From the NCBI RefSeq assembly GCF_002043095.1, contig NZ_MVOC01000002.1:148865-212864 (forward strand): a DNA stretch of 64,000 nt. Reading direction: 5' to 3'. Source of the DNA: Mycobacterium sp. AT1. Its GTDB lineage: Bacteria; Actinomycetota; Actinomycetes; Mycobacteriales; Mycobacteriaceae. The notes beneath the pieces are model-generated. The model was not told the DNA's origin, ran no database searches, and saw only the letters and a list, made by a program, of their open reading frames with translations. The position numbers and the translations under genes were made by a program. Positions within the stretch are counted from its first letter, which is position 1. Every line of letters begins with the position of its first letter. This document shows positions 26,210 to 35,461 of the stretch, piece by piece.

Positions 26210-27295
26210 GTGACCGAGACACTCACCCTCGCGAGTACCGCCCGGCAGGCGTTTCACGAACTGTCGGTGGCACACGTCGAGCGGCTCACCGACGACGCGG
26301 TAGCAGTCACCTTCGACGTCCCGCCAGAGTTGCGGGATATCTTCGACTTCGCAGCCGGACAGTCACTGACGTTGCGCCGCAACGTCGATGGTGTCGAGCA
26401 CCGCCGCTCCTATTCGATCTGTTCGGCGGTCGGCAGCCCGCCCCGCATCGGGGTGCGGGAGATCCCTGACGGACTGTTCTCGTCGTGGTTGGTGCGGCAG
26501 GTGAAGGTGGGCGACCGCGTCGAGGTGCAGGCCCCGTCCGGGAGCTTCCGCGCTGATCCGGCCGCCGGCGGCCGGCACCTGTGCATCGCCGCCGGCTCCG
26601 GGATCACCCCGATGCTGTCCATCGCCGCCACGGTGCTGCGCCACCCGCAGGCGCAGGTGACCATGCTCTACGGCAACCGGACCTCCACATCGGTGATGTT
26701 CGCCGAGGAACTAGCCGACCTCAAGGACGGTTTCCACCAACGGTTCAACCTCATTCACGTGCTCTCCCGCGAACCCCGCGACGTCGCGTTGTTCTCGGGG
26801 CGGCTTGACGCCGACCGTCTACGCCAGCTGTTCGCGCGGCTGGTGCCGCTGACCAACCTCGACCACATCTGGTTGTGCGGCCCGCTGGGCCTGCTGTCCG
26901 CCGCCAGGGAAGTGCTCGCCGAAGCCGGTGTGCCCGCGGCGAACATCCACTTCGAGCTGTTCTACGTCGACGAGCCACCACCCCAAATTAACCGCGCCGA
27001 GCGGGTGACCGACGGAGTCACCAGCGAGGTCACCGTCAACCTCGACGGCCGGGCGACCATCACGGCGATGGCGCGCGACAAGACGATCCTGGACTCGGCA
27101 CAGGAGACCCGCGGCGACCTGCCGTTCGCCTGCAAGGGCGGGGTGTGCGGAACCTGCCGCGCGAAAGTCTGTGACGGCGAGGTGGACATGGTCCGCAACT
27201 ACGCACTCGAGCCGAATGAAGTGGCCGAGAACTTCATCCTCACCTGCCAGACCTTCCCCGTCAGTGACGCGGTGACAGTCGATTTCGACGCGTGA
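26210..27295 (+). CDS. paaE: Phenylacetyl-CoA epoxidase reductase
   Basis: PaaE passes electrons from NADPH to the di-iron centre. The 361-residue protein has an FAD domain with RRSYSICS, an NAD(P) domain with CIAAGSGITPMLSI and WLCGPLGLL, and a C-terminal 2Fe-2S domain with CKGGVCGTCRAKV and a final Cys in FILTCQTF. The GTG lies 1 bp after the paaD stop. Confidence 0.95.
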   Translation: MTETLTLASTARQAFHELSVAHVERLTDDAVAVTFDVPPELRDIFDFAAGQSLTLRRNVDGVEHRRSYSICSAVGSPPRIGVREIPDGLFSSWLVRQVKVGDRVEVQAPSGSFRADPAAGGRHLCIAAGSGITPMLSIAATVLRHPQAQVTMLYGNRTSTSVMFAEELADLKDGFHQRFNLIHVLSREPRDVALFSGRLDADRLRQLFARLVPLTNLDHIWLCGPLGLLSAAREVLAEAGVPAANIHFELFYVDEPPPQINRAERVTDGVTSEVTVNLDGRATITAMARDKTILDSAQETRGDLPFACKGGVCGTCRAKVCDGEVDMVRNYALEPNEVAENFILTCQTFPVSDAVTVDFDA

Positions 27296-27325
27296 TCGCC
27301 CACGGCCCGAGCCAGAGGAACACCC

Positions 27326-27403
27326 ATGTCTGAAGCCTTCGTCGTCGACCGATCGTGCGTCGGGGTCGGTCGGGGTGCGGCGCTGTTGCCGGAGTGGCCG
27401 TGA
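27326..27403 (+). pseudogene. Thiolase N-terminal remnant (PaaJ/PcaF-like stub)
   Basis: A 25-codon frame begins with ATG and AGAGGAA upstream and reads MSEAFVVD, the usual opening of 3-oxoadipyl-CoA thiolases; it then loses similarity and ends at TGA overlapping the GTG of the next gene. In the adjacent frame the downstream bases read VRRGRSGCGAVAGV, faintly like the thiolase VRTPVGRYGGALAGV. The simplest reading is that a thiolase gene was deleted and frameshifted here. A short coupling peptide is the alternative. Confidence 0.5.
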
Positions 27404-28143
27404 CCGCTCCGCTGCTGATCGAGCGCCACGCTGATCGGATGGTGCTGCGGCTCAACCGGCCCGAGGTCCGCAACGCCATCGACCAGGCCACCGTGTCCGC
27501 GCTCCACGCGGCCTGCGACGAGCTGGAACGCGAACCACGGATCGCGCTGCTGGTGGGCTCCCGCGGGGTATTCGCCGCCGGTGCCGATATCACCCAGCTC
27601 CGCGACCGTCGGCGCGACGACGCCCTGGCCGGCATCAACTCGGCCATCTTCGACCGCATTCACCGCCTGCCGATGCCGGTCATCGCACTGGTGGACGGCT
27701 ACGCCTTCGGCGGCGGCGCGGAACTGGCCTACGCCGCCGATTTCCGCATCGGCACACCCTCGACGAAGATCGGCAATCCCGAACCGGGGCTGGGCATCAT
27801 GGCGGCCGCCGGCGGCACCTGGCGGCTCCGCGAACTGGTAGGCGAACCACTGGCCAAGGAGATCCTGTTGGCCGGAACGATCCTCGACGCCGACCAGGCG
27901 CTGGCGGTCCGACTGCTCAACGAGGTGGTGGCCGCCGACGACCTCGAGGCCGCCGGACACCGTCTGGCGGACCGGATCGCCGCCCAGTCCGCACTGGCCG
28001 TCCGTCTCACCAAGTCGGCCTTCCACAGTCCCCGCGAAGCACATCCCTTCATCGACAACGTGGTGCAGGCGGTGCTGTTCGAGACCCAGGACAAGCACGA
28101 ACGCATGACCGCGTTCCTGGAACGACGCAAGGAGAAGCGATGA
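27400..28143 (+). CDS. paaF: Enoyl-CoA hydratase/isomerase, PaaF-like
   Basis: A 247-residue crotonase-fold protein that probably hydrates 2,3-dehydroadipyl-CoA. It has the CoA/oxyanion segments RGVFAAGADITQL and VDGYAFGGGAELAYAADFRI and the catalytic-region GNPEPGLGIMAAAGGTWRL. The start is the GTG overlapping the stop of the thiolase stub; its stop overlaps the next ATG. The assignment to PaaF rather than PaaG rests on position and is moderate. Confidence 0.8.
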   Translation: MTAPLLIERHADRMVLRLNRPEVRNAIDQATVSALHAACDELEREPRIALLVGSRGVFAAGADITQLRDRRRDDALAGINSAIFDRIHRLPMPVIALVDGYAFGGGAELAYAADFRIGTPSTKIGNPEPGLGIMAAAGGTWRLRELVGEPLAKEILLAGTILDADQALAVRLLNEVVAADDLEAAGHRLADRIAAQSALAVRLTKSAFHSPREAHPFIDNVVQAVLFETQDKHERMTAFLERRKEKR

Positions 28144-28967
28144 CAGCGCTACCCACTCAGATCGGCGTCTACGGCGGCGGGCGGATGGGGGCGGGGATCG
28201 CCCACGCCTTCGCCGCCGCCGGCGCACAGGTGATCGTCGTCGAAAACGACACTCCCAGTGCGCAAGCCGCACGAGAGCGGATCAAGAAGTCGGTGGCCAA
28301 AGCGACGGAGAAAGGCACCGCGGTATCGGGGGAGATCACCGTCGTCACCGATCCCGGCGCCCTGGCCACCGCCGGACTGGTGATCGAAGCAGTACCGGAA
28401 CTCGTCGAGATCAAATCGCACGTGCTCGCCCGGATCGCGGCGGCGGCACCGACGGCTGCGGTGGCCACCAACACCAGTTCCTTGTCCGTCGACCAGCTCG
28501 CCGACGCTCTGCCCGAACCGTCGGCGTTGATCGGGTTGCACTTCTTCAACCCCGTCCCGGTCAGCGATCTCGTCGAGATCGTGGTCGGCAACCGCACCGA
28601 TGCCGCCCTGGTGGAGCAGGCCGGCCTGTGGGTGGCGGCACTGGGCAAGACGGCGATCACGGTGTCGGACACACCCGGCTTCGCCAGCAGCCGGCTCGGT
28701 GTGGCCATCGCCCTGGAAGCCATCCGGATGGTTGAGGAGGGGGTGGCGTCGGCCGAAGACATCGACACCGCAATGACTTTGGGGTACCGACACCCGATGG
28801 GTCCGCTGAAGACCACCGATATCGTGGGCCTCGACGTTCGGCTGGCCATCGCGGAGCATCTCGAGCGAGAGCTCGGCCCCCGCTTTGCACCGCCACAGCT
28901 GTTGCGCGACAAGGTCAGCGCCGGCGACATCGGCCGCAAGTCCGGATGCGGGTTCTATTCATGGTGA
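28140..28967 (+). CDS. paaH: 3-hydroxyacyl-CoA dehydrogenase
   Basis: The 275-residue protein is a short 3-hydroxybutyryl-CoA dehydrogenase type enzyme. It has the NAD motif GVYGGGRMGAGIAHAFA, TNTSSLSVDQLA, the catalytic His in GLHFFNPVPVSDLVEIV and the C-terminal GPLKTTDIVGLDV. It would oxidise 3-hydroxyadipyl-CoA in phenylacetate degradation. It overlaps paaF by ATGA. Confidence 0.88.
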   Translation: MTALPTQIGVYGGGRMGAGIAHAFAAAGAQVIVVENDTPSAQAARERIKKSVAKATEKGTAVSGEITVVTDPGALATAGLVIEAVPELVEIKSHVLARIAAAAPTAAVATNTSSLSVDQLADALPEPSALIGLHFFNPVPVSDLVEIVVGNRTDAALVEQAGLWVAALGKTAITVSDTPGFASSRLGVAIALEAIRMVEEGVASAEDIDTAMTLGYRHPMGPLKTTDIVGLDVRLAIAEHLERELGPRFAPPQLLRDKVSAGDIGRKSGCGFYSW

Positions 28968-29040
28968 CCCTTACCTCAACGGTCGCCGAATTCCGCGGCC
29001 GTAGTCGACCACTTCACCGACCCATCCTGCAGGAGGACTG

Positions 29041-29856
29041 ATGACCACCACCGAAGTCACCACCCACTCGGACGACACTGTTCTCCTCGAGCGTCACGGC
29101 GCGGTAGCCACCGTGATCATCAATCGCCCCAAGCGCCGCAATGCACTCACCGCTCCAGCCAGAGTCGGCTTGCGCGCTGCCCTTACAGCCCTCGCCGTTG
29201 ACACCTCAGTTCGCGCTGTCGTTCTGACCGGAGCGGGCGGACATTTCTGTGCAGGACAAGATCTCGCTGAACACGCCGCCGTGCTCCAGGCTGATCCAAG
29301 TCACGCGTTCGACACCGTCGAGGCGGACTATTCTCCGACCGTGCGATTGCTGTCAACGATGGCCAAACCCGTGATCGCGGCAATCGAAGGCAGCTGCGTA
29401 GGAGCAGGACTGGGTTTTGCGCTGGCTTGCGACCTCCGTGTGGTGTCCACCGCCGCCTCGCTTTCTACGGCGTTCAGCTCGATCGGTTTGACCTGTGACT
29501 CCGGCTTGGCACATAGCCTCCCCCGTGCGGTCGGCGATGCCAAGGCGCGAGAACTCATTCTCCTTGCACGACCCCTCAGCGGCGCACAGGCTGACGCTGT
29601 GGGCCTGGTGACGAGCCTCGTTGATCCAGGAGCTGCTTTGGCTACTGCCACTGAGTTGGCCATCAGCCTCGCCGCGGGGCCGACCCATGCATATGCCGAG
29701 TCGAAACAGCTTCTTGCTGGGGCCTTCTCCCGAACGCTCGACGAGAACCTGGCCGAAGAGGCTCGCGCCCAGGCACGTGCGGGAGCGACCTCGGACCATG
29801 CCACCGCGGTGAGGTCCTTTCTTGCCAAGGCGACGCCGACCTTCATCGGACGATGA
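29041..29856 (+). CDS. paaG: Enoyl-CoA hydratase/isomerase, PaaG-like
   Basis: A 271-residue crotonase with GAGGHFCAGQDLAEHA and IEGSCVGAGLGFALACDLRV, close in wording to 2-(1,2-epoxy-1,2-dihydrophenyl)acetyl-CoA isomerases, whose HFCAGQDL segment is typical. It has its own GGAGG site and lies 73 bp after paaH. Its codon choice looks less GC-strict than the genes before it, so it may have joined the cluster separately. Confidence 0.75.
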   Translation: MTTTEVTTHSDDTVLLERHGAVATVIINRPKRRNALTAPARVGLRAALTALAVDTSVRAVVLTGAGGHFCAGQDLAEHAAVLQADPSHAFDTVEADYSPTVRLLSTMAKPVIAAIEGSCVGAGLGFALACDLRVVSTAASLSTAFSSIGLTCDSGLAHSLPRAVGDAKARELILLARPLSGAQADAVGLVTSLVDPGAALATATELAISLAAGPTHAYAESKQLLAGAFSRTLDENLAEEARAQARAGATSDHATAVRSFLAKATPTFIGR

Positions 29857-29893
29857 GCAGGCAGCACGCTTCTGGCTGACGAGACACTCGGCC

Positions 29894-29907
29894 CGTTGCG
29901 AACAACG
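29894..29907. terminator. Short hairpin between paaG and lpd
   Basis: CGTTG-CGAA-CAACG is a perfect 5-bp stem with a tetraloop, followed by TGTTT, in the 57-bp gap between convergent genes. It may terminate transcription in one or both directions, but the stem is short. Confidence 0.3.
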
Positions 29908-29913
29908 TGTTTG

Positions 29914-31299
29914 CTACCGGTGCGCGTGAAGCGGCTTCCCCGCAAGGACCAGCATTGCCTCGCCGAGTGCCTCGTTCTGGGTCGGGTGAGCATGAATGAA
30001 TGGCGCTATGTCGGTGGGTAACGCTTCCCACGCCACCGCTAGTTGCGCCTCGCCGATCAGCTCCGCCACGCGGTCGCCAACCATGTGGACGCCCACTACC
30101 GCGCCGTTGCTGCGGGCGCCGCCGGATCGAACGACCTTGATTCCCCCGGCGCTACCGAGAATTTGACTCTTGCCGTTGCCTGCCAGGTCGTACACCGCGG
30201 TCGCGACATCGCCGTACTGCTCGCGTGCGGCATCCTCGGTCAACCCCACGGAGGCGACCTCGGGGTGCGAGTAGACCACCCTCGGAATCAGATGCTCAGG
30301 AACCGGCATCGGGGACAATCCGGCACTGTCCTCTGCGACGAACACACCATGTTGAAACCCACGGTGCGCCAGCTGAAGTCCTGCAACGATGTCGCCGACA
30401 GCGTAGACGCCGTCGACACTGGTGCGGAGTCGTTCATCGGTCGTCACGCAACCACGCTCGATGGCGATGCCGTTCTCCTCGAATCCGCAGTCGCCGGTAT
30501 GGGGCGCACGTCCCACTGCCACCAGCAGGATGTCTGCCTCGAGCCGATCACCGCCGTCGAGATCGACCGCCACTGCGGCGTCAGTTTCGGTTGCCGAGAC
30601 CACTTTCGTTGCCGCGCGAACGGCGATACCGCGCTTCTTGAACGCTCGTTCCAGCTGCGTCGAGCACCATGGGTCCTCGGCTGCGACCAGTCGCGGAAGT
30701 GCTTCAACCACGGTGACCTTGGTTCCGAAGGAGGCCCACATGCTGGCGAACTCGACGCCGATCACACCGCCCCCAAGAACGATCGCAGTCTCGGGTAGTA
30801 CATCGAGACTCAGCGCGCGCTCACTGGTGATGATCCGTTCGCCGAGCTCGATTCCAGGAAGCATCCGTGCGGAGGATCCGGTTGCCAGAACCAATGTCGT
30901 TCCACTGTAGAGGGTTTCGTCAACCAAGACGTCACGACCACCCAGGTAGGTTCCATGGCCATGAACCGTGGTGATCTGGTGACCATCCAACAGTCCTCGC
31001 AGTCCTCGGTACAGCTTGTCGACGACGCGGTTCTTGTAGCCGTGCACGGCATGGAGGTCAACGCCATCAAATGTGACACGCACCCCGACCGCCGACGCCA
31101 CCCGCGCGCTATCGGCAACTTCAGCGGCACGCAGCAACGCCTTGGTCGGGATGCAACCGCGGTGCAGGCACGTACCACCCACCTTGTCGACATCGATGAG
31201 AACGACAGACTTACCCAGCTGAGCTGCGCGGATGGCGCAAGCGTAGCCGGCGGACCCACCACCGAGGATCAAGACATCCGTATGGAACTTCTCCGTCAT
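29914..31299 (-). CDS. lpdA: Dihydrolipoyl dehydrogenase (E3)
   Basis: E3 reoxidises the lipoyl arm of the 2-oxoacid dehydrogenase complex. The 461-residue protein has the FAD motif LILGGGSAGYACAIRAAQLG, the redox disulfide in GGTCLHRGCIPTKALL, an NAD motif AIVLGGGVIGVEFASMW and the catalytic HAHPTQNE. Its ATG directly abuts the E2 stop. It is the last gene of the four-gene operon. Confidence 0.95.
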   Translation of the reverse strand: MTEKFHTDVLILGGGSAGYACAIRAAQLGKSVVLIDVDKVGGTCLHRGCIPTKALLRAAEVADSARVASAVGVRVTFDGVDLHAVHGYKNRVVDKLYRGLRGLLDGHQITTVHGHGTYLGGRDVLVDETLYSGTTLVLATGSSARMLPGIELGERIITSERALSLDVLPETAIVLGGGVIGVEFASMWASFGTKVTVVEALPRLVAAEDPWCSTQLERAFKKRGIAVRAATKVVSATETDAAVAVDLDGGDRLEADILLVAVGRAPHTGDCGFEENGIAIERGCVTTDERLRTSVDGVYAVGDIVAGLQLAHRGFQHGVFVAEDSAGLSPMPVPEHLIPRVVYSHPEVASVGLTEDAAREQYGDVATAVYDLAGNGKSQILGSAGGIKVVRSGGARSNGAVVGVHMVGDRVAELIGEAQLAVAWEALPTDIAPFIHAHPTQNEALGEAMLVLAGKPLHAHR

Positions 31300-32643
31300 C
31301 TACAGCCTCCCTAGTGCGGCGACGGGATTTTCGACGTAATCGGCGAAGAGCCGGAGAAAGCCCCCCGCAGCGCCGCCGTCGCAGACCCTGTGGTCAAAGC
31401 TCAGCGAGATCTGCGTGACTTTCCGGACGCTGAGTTCGCCGTTGACGACCCACGGTTTGTCGATGATGCGACCAACGCCCAGGATCGCAGCTTCCGGATG
31501 GTTGATGATCGACGACGACCCATCCACCCCGAACACCCCGTAGTTGTTCAGCGTGAACGTTCCGCCAGACAATCGCGAAGGCGGCACCTTCCCTTCCTTC
31601 GCAAGCCTGGTGGTCTCACGCAGCTGTTGCGCCAAGGCCACCGTCGTCAGCGAGTCGGCGTGCTGAATGACGGGAACGATCAGACCGCGGGGTGTTTGAG
31701 CCGCGATGCCGAGATGCACGTGGCCGAACTGAACTATCTCGTCCCTGGTTGTGTCGACGGTCGAGTTCAGCTCCGGGTACTTCGTCAACGCCGTCAGCGC
31801 CAGGCGGGCAAGAAGTGCCAGCACGCCGATCTTCTCGTCATCAGGCAAGGCCGCGTTGATCGATCGGCGGGCGGACAGCAACTCAGAGGCGTCGACGTCC
31901 ACCCAGGTCGTCGCATCCGGGATCTCACGGCGACTGGTCGACAATTTGTCGGCGACCACTTTACGAAGGCCCTTGATCGGTACCCGCACCTCGCGGTGCG
32001 CGCCGCCGGTGTCAACGATCGCCGCGGCCCTTGGCAGGGTGACTGGTGGCGTACCACTTGGCAGCGCACGTTCGACATCTGCGCGGGTGATGACGCCCCC
32101 CGGAGCCGACGGGCTCAGCACCGCCACGTCAATCCCGTTCTCACGAGCCAGTTTACGTACCAGCGGGGAGATGACGCGAGTGGGTGCGGCATGGGACGAC
32201 TGGGAACTCGCCACTGGCGAATCGGCGGCAATCCTCCCGTCGGCCCCATTGTTCGGTGTGACCCGTCGACGGCGTCGGCGGGTCTCTTCGGATGTGCCGT
32301 AGCCGATCAGCACATTGCCCGATCCCGCGCGCTCTTCGGTGCGGTACTTCTCGTGCGCGGCGGTGACCAGCGGCTCCCCCTCCGCTGCGCTGGGCCCGTC
32401 GACTCGGGCAGCGATGGTGATCAACGGCCGACCGACGTGCACTGTCGTACCGGCGTCACCATGCAGCGTCAGCACTGTTCCCTCGAAGGGAATCGGCACC
32501 TCCACACTGGCTTTGGCCGTTTCGACTTCAACAACCACCTGGTCGATGGCGACGGTCTCGCCCACCTGGACCTTCCAGTCGACGATGTCGGCTTCGGTCA
32601 GGCCTTCACCCAGGTCTGGCAACAGAAAGATCTGCTCGTTCAT
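31300..32643 (-). CDS. bkdC: 2-oxoacid dehydrogenase acyltransferase (E2)
   Basis: The 447-residue protein has one lipoyl domain (about residues 3-78, lipoyl Lys in VEVETAKASVEVP), a linker, a peripheral subunit-binding domain (ISPLVRKLARENGIDVAVLSPSAPGG in part) and a catalytic domain ending in SFDHRVCDGG with the HxxxDG active site. The ATG at 32643 overlaps the E1-beta stop. Together with the Lrp neighbour this points to a branched-chain 2-oxoacid complex rather than pyruvate dehydrogenase, but the substrate is inferred. Confidence 0.9.
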   Translation of the reverse strand: MNEQIFLLPDLGEGLTEADIVDWKVQVGETVAIDQVVVEVETAKASVEVPIPFEGTVLTLHGDAGTTVHVGRPLITIAARVDGPSAAEGEPLVTAAHEKYRTEERAGSGNVLIGYGTSEETRRRRRRVTPNNGADGRIAADSPVASSQSSHAAPTRVISPLVRKLARENGIDVAVLSPSAPGGVITRADVERALPSGTPPVTLPRAAAIVDTGGAHREVRVPIKGLRKVVADKLSTSRREIPDATTWVDVDASELLSARRSINAALPDDEKIGVLALLARLALTALTKYPELNSTVDTTRDEIVQFGHVHLGIAAQTPRGLIVPVIQHADSLTTVALAQQLRETTRLAKEGKVPPSRLSGGTFTLNNYGVFGVDGSSSIINHPEAAILGVGRIIDKPWVVNGELSVRKVTQISLSFDHRVCDGGAAGGFLRLFADYVENPVAALGRL

Positions 32644-33644
32644 CCGGTGACCGCCCAACGGTTATCAGGAGCGTCTTTCCATTGCAATCGTTCGACTGCA
32701 TCGAGGATTCGATCGACGCCCGGCAAGTGGATGCGCTCGAGCTTCGGTGCGGGATAGGGAATGTCGAACCCACTTACGCGCAACACGGGAGCGTTCAAGT
32801 AGTGGAAGCATCGCTCTTGCACGCGCGCGACGATTTCGGCGCCGACGCCCGCGAAGCCCTGGGCCTCCTGGATGACCAGGCAGCGACCGGTCTTTCGGAC
32901 CGAGCTCATAACCGTTTCATCGTCGAACGGAACGATCGAACGCAGGTCGACCACCTCCAGGTCGTATCCCTCGGCGGCCGCGGCTTCCGCGGTCTCGAGT
33001 GCGACGCTGACCGACGGCCCGTAGGCCACGATGGTGGCGTCGCGGCCCTCGCGCCGTACCGCAGCTCGTCCCAGTGGAGCGCCGATGGTCAACTCGCCAT
33101 CGGCGCGCGCGAAGTACATCCGCTTGGGTTCGAGGAAGATCACCGGGTCGGGGTCGTCGATCGCGTGGCGCAGCAGGCTGTAGGCGTCTTGGACGTCGCC
33201 TGGCGTGACGACCTTGAGCCCCGCCGTGTGCGCGTAGTAGGCCTCGCTCGAATCGCAGTGGTGCTCGACGCCTCCGATACCGCCCGCGAAGGGAATCCGA
33301 ATCACCATGGGAACAGACAGTGCACCTTTGGTGCGGTTTCGGATCTTCGCAACGTGGGACACGATCTGCTCGAACGCCGGATAGGCGAACGCGTCGAACT
33401 GCATCTCCACGACGGGTTTGAAACCGGCCATCGCCATCCCGATGGCGAAACCGACGATTCCGGATTCGGCCAGCGGGGTGTCAAAGCAGCGGCCTTCCCC
33501 GAAGTCGGTGGCGAGGCCGTCCGTCACTCGGAACACTCCGCCCAACGTTCCGACATCTTCACCAAAGACGACCACGTTCTCGTCTTCGGTCATTGCATCC
33601 CGCAACGCTGCGTTGAGGGCCTTGGCCATCGTTATCGGCGCCAT
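32640..33644 (-). CDS. bkdB: 2-oxoacid dehydrogenase E1 beta subunit
   Basis: A 334-residue transketolase-like protein, the beta half of the thiamin-diphosphate E1. Segments include VVFGEDVGTLGGVFRVTDGL, FDTPLAESGIVGFAIGMAM and VIRIPFAGGIGGVEHHCDSSEAY. It starts 3 bp after the alpha subunit gene and overlaps E2 by ATGA. Confidence 0.93.
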   Translation of the reverse strand: MAPITMAKALNAALRDAMTEDENVVVFGEDVGTLGGVFRVTDGLATDFGEGRCFDTPLAESGIVGFAIGMAMAGFKPVVEMQFDAFAYPAFEQIVSHVAKIRNRTKGALSVPMVIRIPFAGGIGGVEHHCDSSEAYYAHTAGLKVVTPGDVQDAYSLLRHAIDDPDPVIFLEPKRMYFARADGELTIGAPLGRAAVRREGRDATIVAYGPSVSVALETAEAAAAEGYDLEVVDLRSIVPFDDETVMSSVRKTGRCLVIQEAQGFAGVGAEIVARVQERCFHYLNAPVLRVSGFDIPYPAPKLERIHLPGVDRILDAVERLQWKDAPDNRWAVTG

Positions 33645-33647
33645 GAG

Positions 33648-34766
33648 TTAGAGCTCCTCGGACTCGGCGGCCAGCTCGGCCTCAACCTGGGCTTGTTGTT
33701 CACGCAACTGCGTGGTCGGTTCGGCGAAGACGTAGCGAAACAGGTCCATGGGGTCGCTGGGCCGATCGACGTTCATTCCGGCGCGCAGCGTTGCGGCCGC
33801 GTCATCGGCGTCTGCGGCGATTTCGTCGACGTCGGCGGCGGTCAATACCCCCCGATCGAGCAGATATGTGTGCAAACGCGTCAACGGGTCGCGCCGCAAC
33901 CATTGGTCGACCTCATCCGCAGCCCGGTATCGGGTGGCGTCATCGGCGTTGGTGTGGGCATCGATGCGGTAGGTGTGCGCCTCGACTATGACTGGTCCGT
34001 TGCCGGATCGAACGAATTCTGCGGCTTCGTCCATTACCGCGAGCATGGCCATGGGATCGTTGCCGTCGACCTGTTCTGACCCGATCCCGTAACCGACCCC
34101 CTTGTGCGACAAACTCGGGGCGGCGCTCTGTCGTGCCAGCGGAACACTGATCGCAAAACCGTTGTTCTGCACCAGGAATACTACGGGCGCTTTGAACACC
34201 GCGGCGAAGTTGAGCGCCTCGTGAAAGTCGCCTTCACTGGTTGCGCCGTCGCCGCAGAAGGCGAGGGCGATGGTGTCCTTTCCCTTTCGGCGTTCCGCGT
34301 ACGCGAGCCCTGCGGCATGCAGCAATTGCGTTGCCAGCGGCGTGCATTGGGGCGCCGTACGGCACTCGGCAGGGTTGTATCCACAGTGCCAATCGCCTGA
34401 CAGCATGCTGAGGATCTGCACGGGAGCGATACCGCGCGCGGTCAACGCCATGGAGTCCCGATACGTCGGAAACATCCAATCCGTTGGCTTCAGGCACATT
34501 GCAGCCGAGATCTGGCACGCTTCCTGTCCGCGGGACGATGGGTACACCGCTAACCGCCCCTGCTTGGTCAGCGCCGTTGCCTGTTGGTCGAGTCGCCGGC
34601 CCAGAACCATTTCCCGGTACATCTCAGCGAGGCGGGTGTCATCCGGGCGTCGATAGCGCGCCTCACTGCATGTGACGGCCCCGTTTGCGTCAAGGTATTG
34701 GACCGCGGAGTCCGCCGGCAGGAACTGTTGGTACTGCTTGGGTTTCGGTGGTTCGACCAGCGTCAC
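33648..34766 (-). CDS. bkdA: 2-oxoacid dehydrogenase E1 alpha subunit
   Basis: The 372-residue alpha subunit carries the thiamin-diphosphate motif GDGATSEGDFHEALNFAAVF followed by FLVQNNGFAISVP. Also present are RGQEACQISAAMCL and RIDAHTNADD. I start it at the GTG at 34766, which has GGAGGA seven bases upstream, rather than at the TTG at 34781, which would lie inside that ribosome site. It is first in the operon and divergent from the Lrp-type regulator. Confidence 0.92.
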   Translation of the reverse strand: MTLVEPPKPKQYQQFLPADSAVQYLDANGAVTCSEARYRRPDDTRLAEMYREMVLGRRLDQQATALTKQGRLAVYPSSRGQEACQISAAMCLKPTDWMFPTYRDSMALTARGIAPVQILSMLSGDWHCGYNPAECRTAPQCTPLATQLLHAAGLAYAERRKGKDTIALAFCGDGATSEGDFHEALNFAAVFKAPVVFLVQNNGFAISVPLARQSAAPSLSHKGVGYGIGSEQVDGNDPMAMLAVMDEAAEFVRSGNGPVIVEAHTYRIDAHTNADDATRYRAADEVDQWLRRDPLTRLHTYLLDRGVLTAADVDEIAADADDAAATLRAGMNVDRPSDPMDLFRYVFAEPTTQLREQQAQVEAELAAESEEL

Positions 34767-34831
34767 AATTATCTCCTCCAAGACATCCGTCCATCAATGG
34801 TGGCAAGCAGAAGATCTATGACCTAGCGATC

Positions 34832-34898
34832 TGACGATTCGCAGGCACACTGCCCTATAATCGATCACTACTGGTCAGAATGTCTCATGAAGTGACCA
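34832..34898 (+). promoter_or_regulatory. Promoter and inverted repeat in the bkd/lrp divergent region
   Basis: TATAAT at 34856-34861 with TGACGA at 34832-34837 (18-bp spacer) makes a good -10/-35 pair reading toward the regulator. Just downstream, TGGTCA at 34872-34877 and TGACCA at 34893-34898 form a perfect inverted repeat in what would be the transcribed leader, a likely autoregulatory Lrp site. Confidence 0.5.
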
Positions 34899-34920
34899 CC
34901 AGCGCGTTGGAGATGGACAG

Positions 34921-35406
34921 ATGGTCAGCACCGCCGAGGAGCGTCACGAGCTCGACTCCGTCGATCGGCGCATCATTCACGAACTGGTCGTGGACGGCCG
35001 AATGTCCATGCGCGCCTTGGCCGAAAAGGTTCATATCTCTCGCGCTCATGCCTACGTTCGCGTCGAGCGCCTTCAGAAGGCCGGCGTCATCACCGGCTAT
35101 ACCGCGCGCGTCGCCCACGATCGTGCCGGTGTCGGCGCGTCAGCGTGCGTTGCCTTGGCGATTCGTCAAGACTCCTGGCGCGGAATCGCCAATCGGCTGC
35201 GCACGCTTCCGTTCGTGGAGCACTATTTTCTGCTCGGCGGCGAACACGACGTGCTTGTTCTCGTTCGTGCAACGAACAACGCGACGCTACGCGATGTGGT
35301 GCTCGAACAGCTTCAGAGCCTTGCGGGGGTGCTGTCGACGAAGACCTGGCTGATCTTCGAAGATGCAAGCGGCCCCGGTCCCACGTGGACAAGCCCGTCC
35401 GACTGA
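34921..35406 (+). CDS. bkdR: Lrp/AsnC-family regulator (BkdR-like)
   Basis: The 161-residue protein has an AsnC-type helix-turn-helix (about 10-65, LDSVDRRIIHELVVDGRMSMRALAEKV in parts) and an RAM/AsnC ligand domain (about 75-150, VEHYFLLGGEHDVLVLVRATNN). It is divergent from the E1-E2-E3 operon, the usual place of a branched-chain keto acid dehydrogenase regulator. Effectors are probably branched-chain amino or keto acids. Confidence 0.88.
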   Translation: MVSTAEERHELDSVDRRIIHELVVDGRMSMRALAEKVHISRAHAYVRVERLQKAGVITGYTARVAHDRAGVGASACVALAIRQDSWRGIANRLRTLPFVEHYFLLGGEHDVLVLVRATNNATLRDVVLEQLQSLAGVLSTKTWLIFEDASGPGPTWTSPSD

Positions 35407-35461
35407 GATCCCTTCGCGCGCAAGAACTCACCGAGGCGAGTCCCGAGCGAGTCGGGCTTCG

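Noticed and set aside
31390..34079. Long plus-strand frames across the dehydrogenase operon
   Set aside because: They mirror the E2, E1-beta and E1-alpha genes on the other strand and have no recognisable domains.
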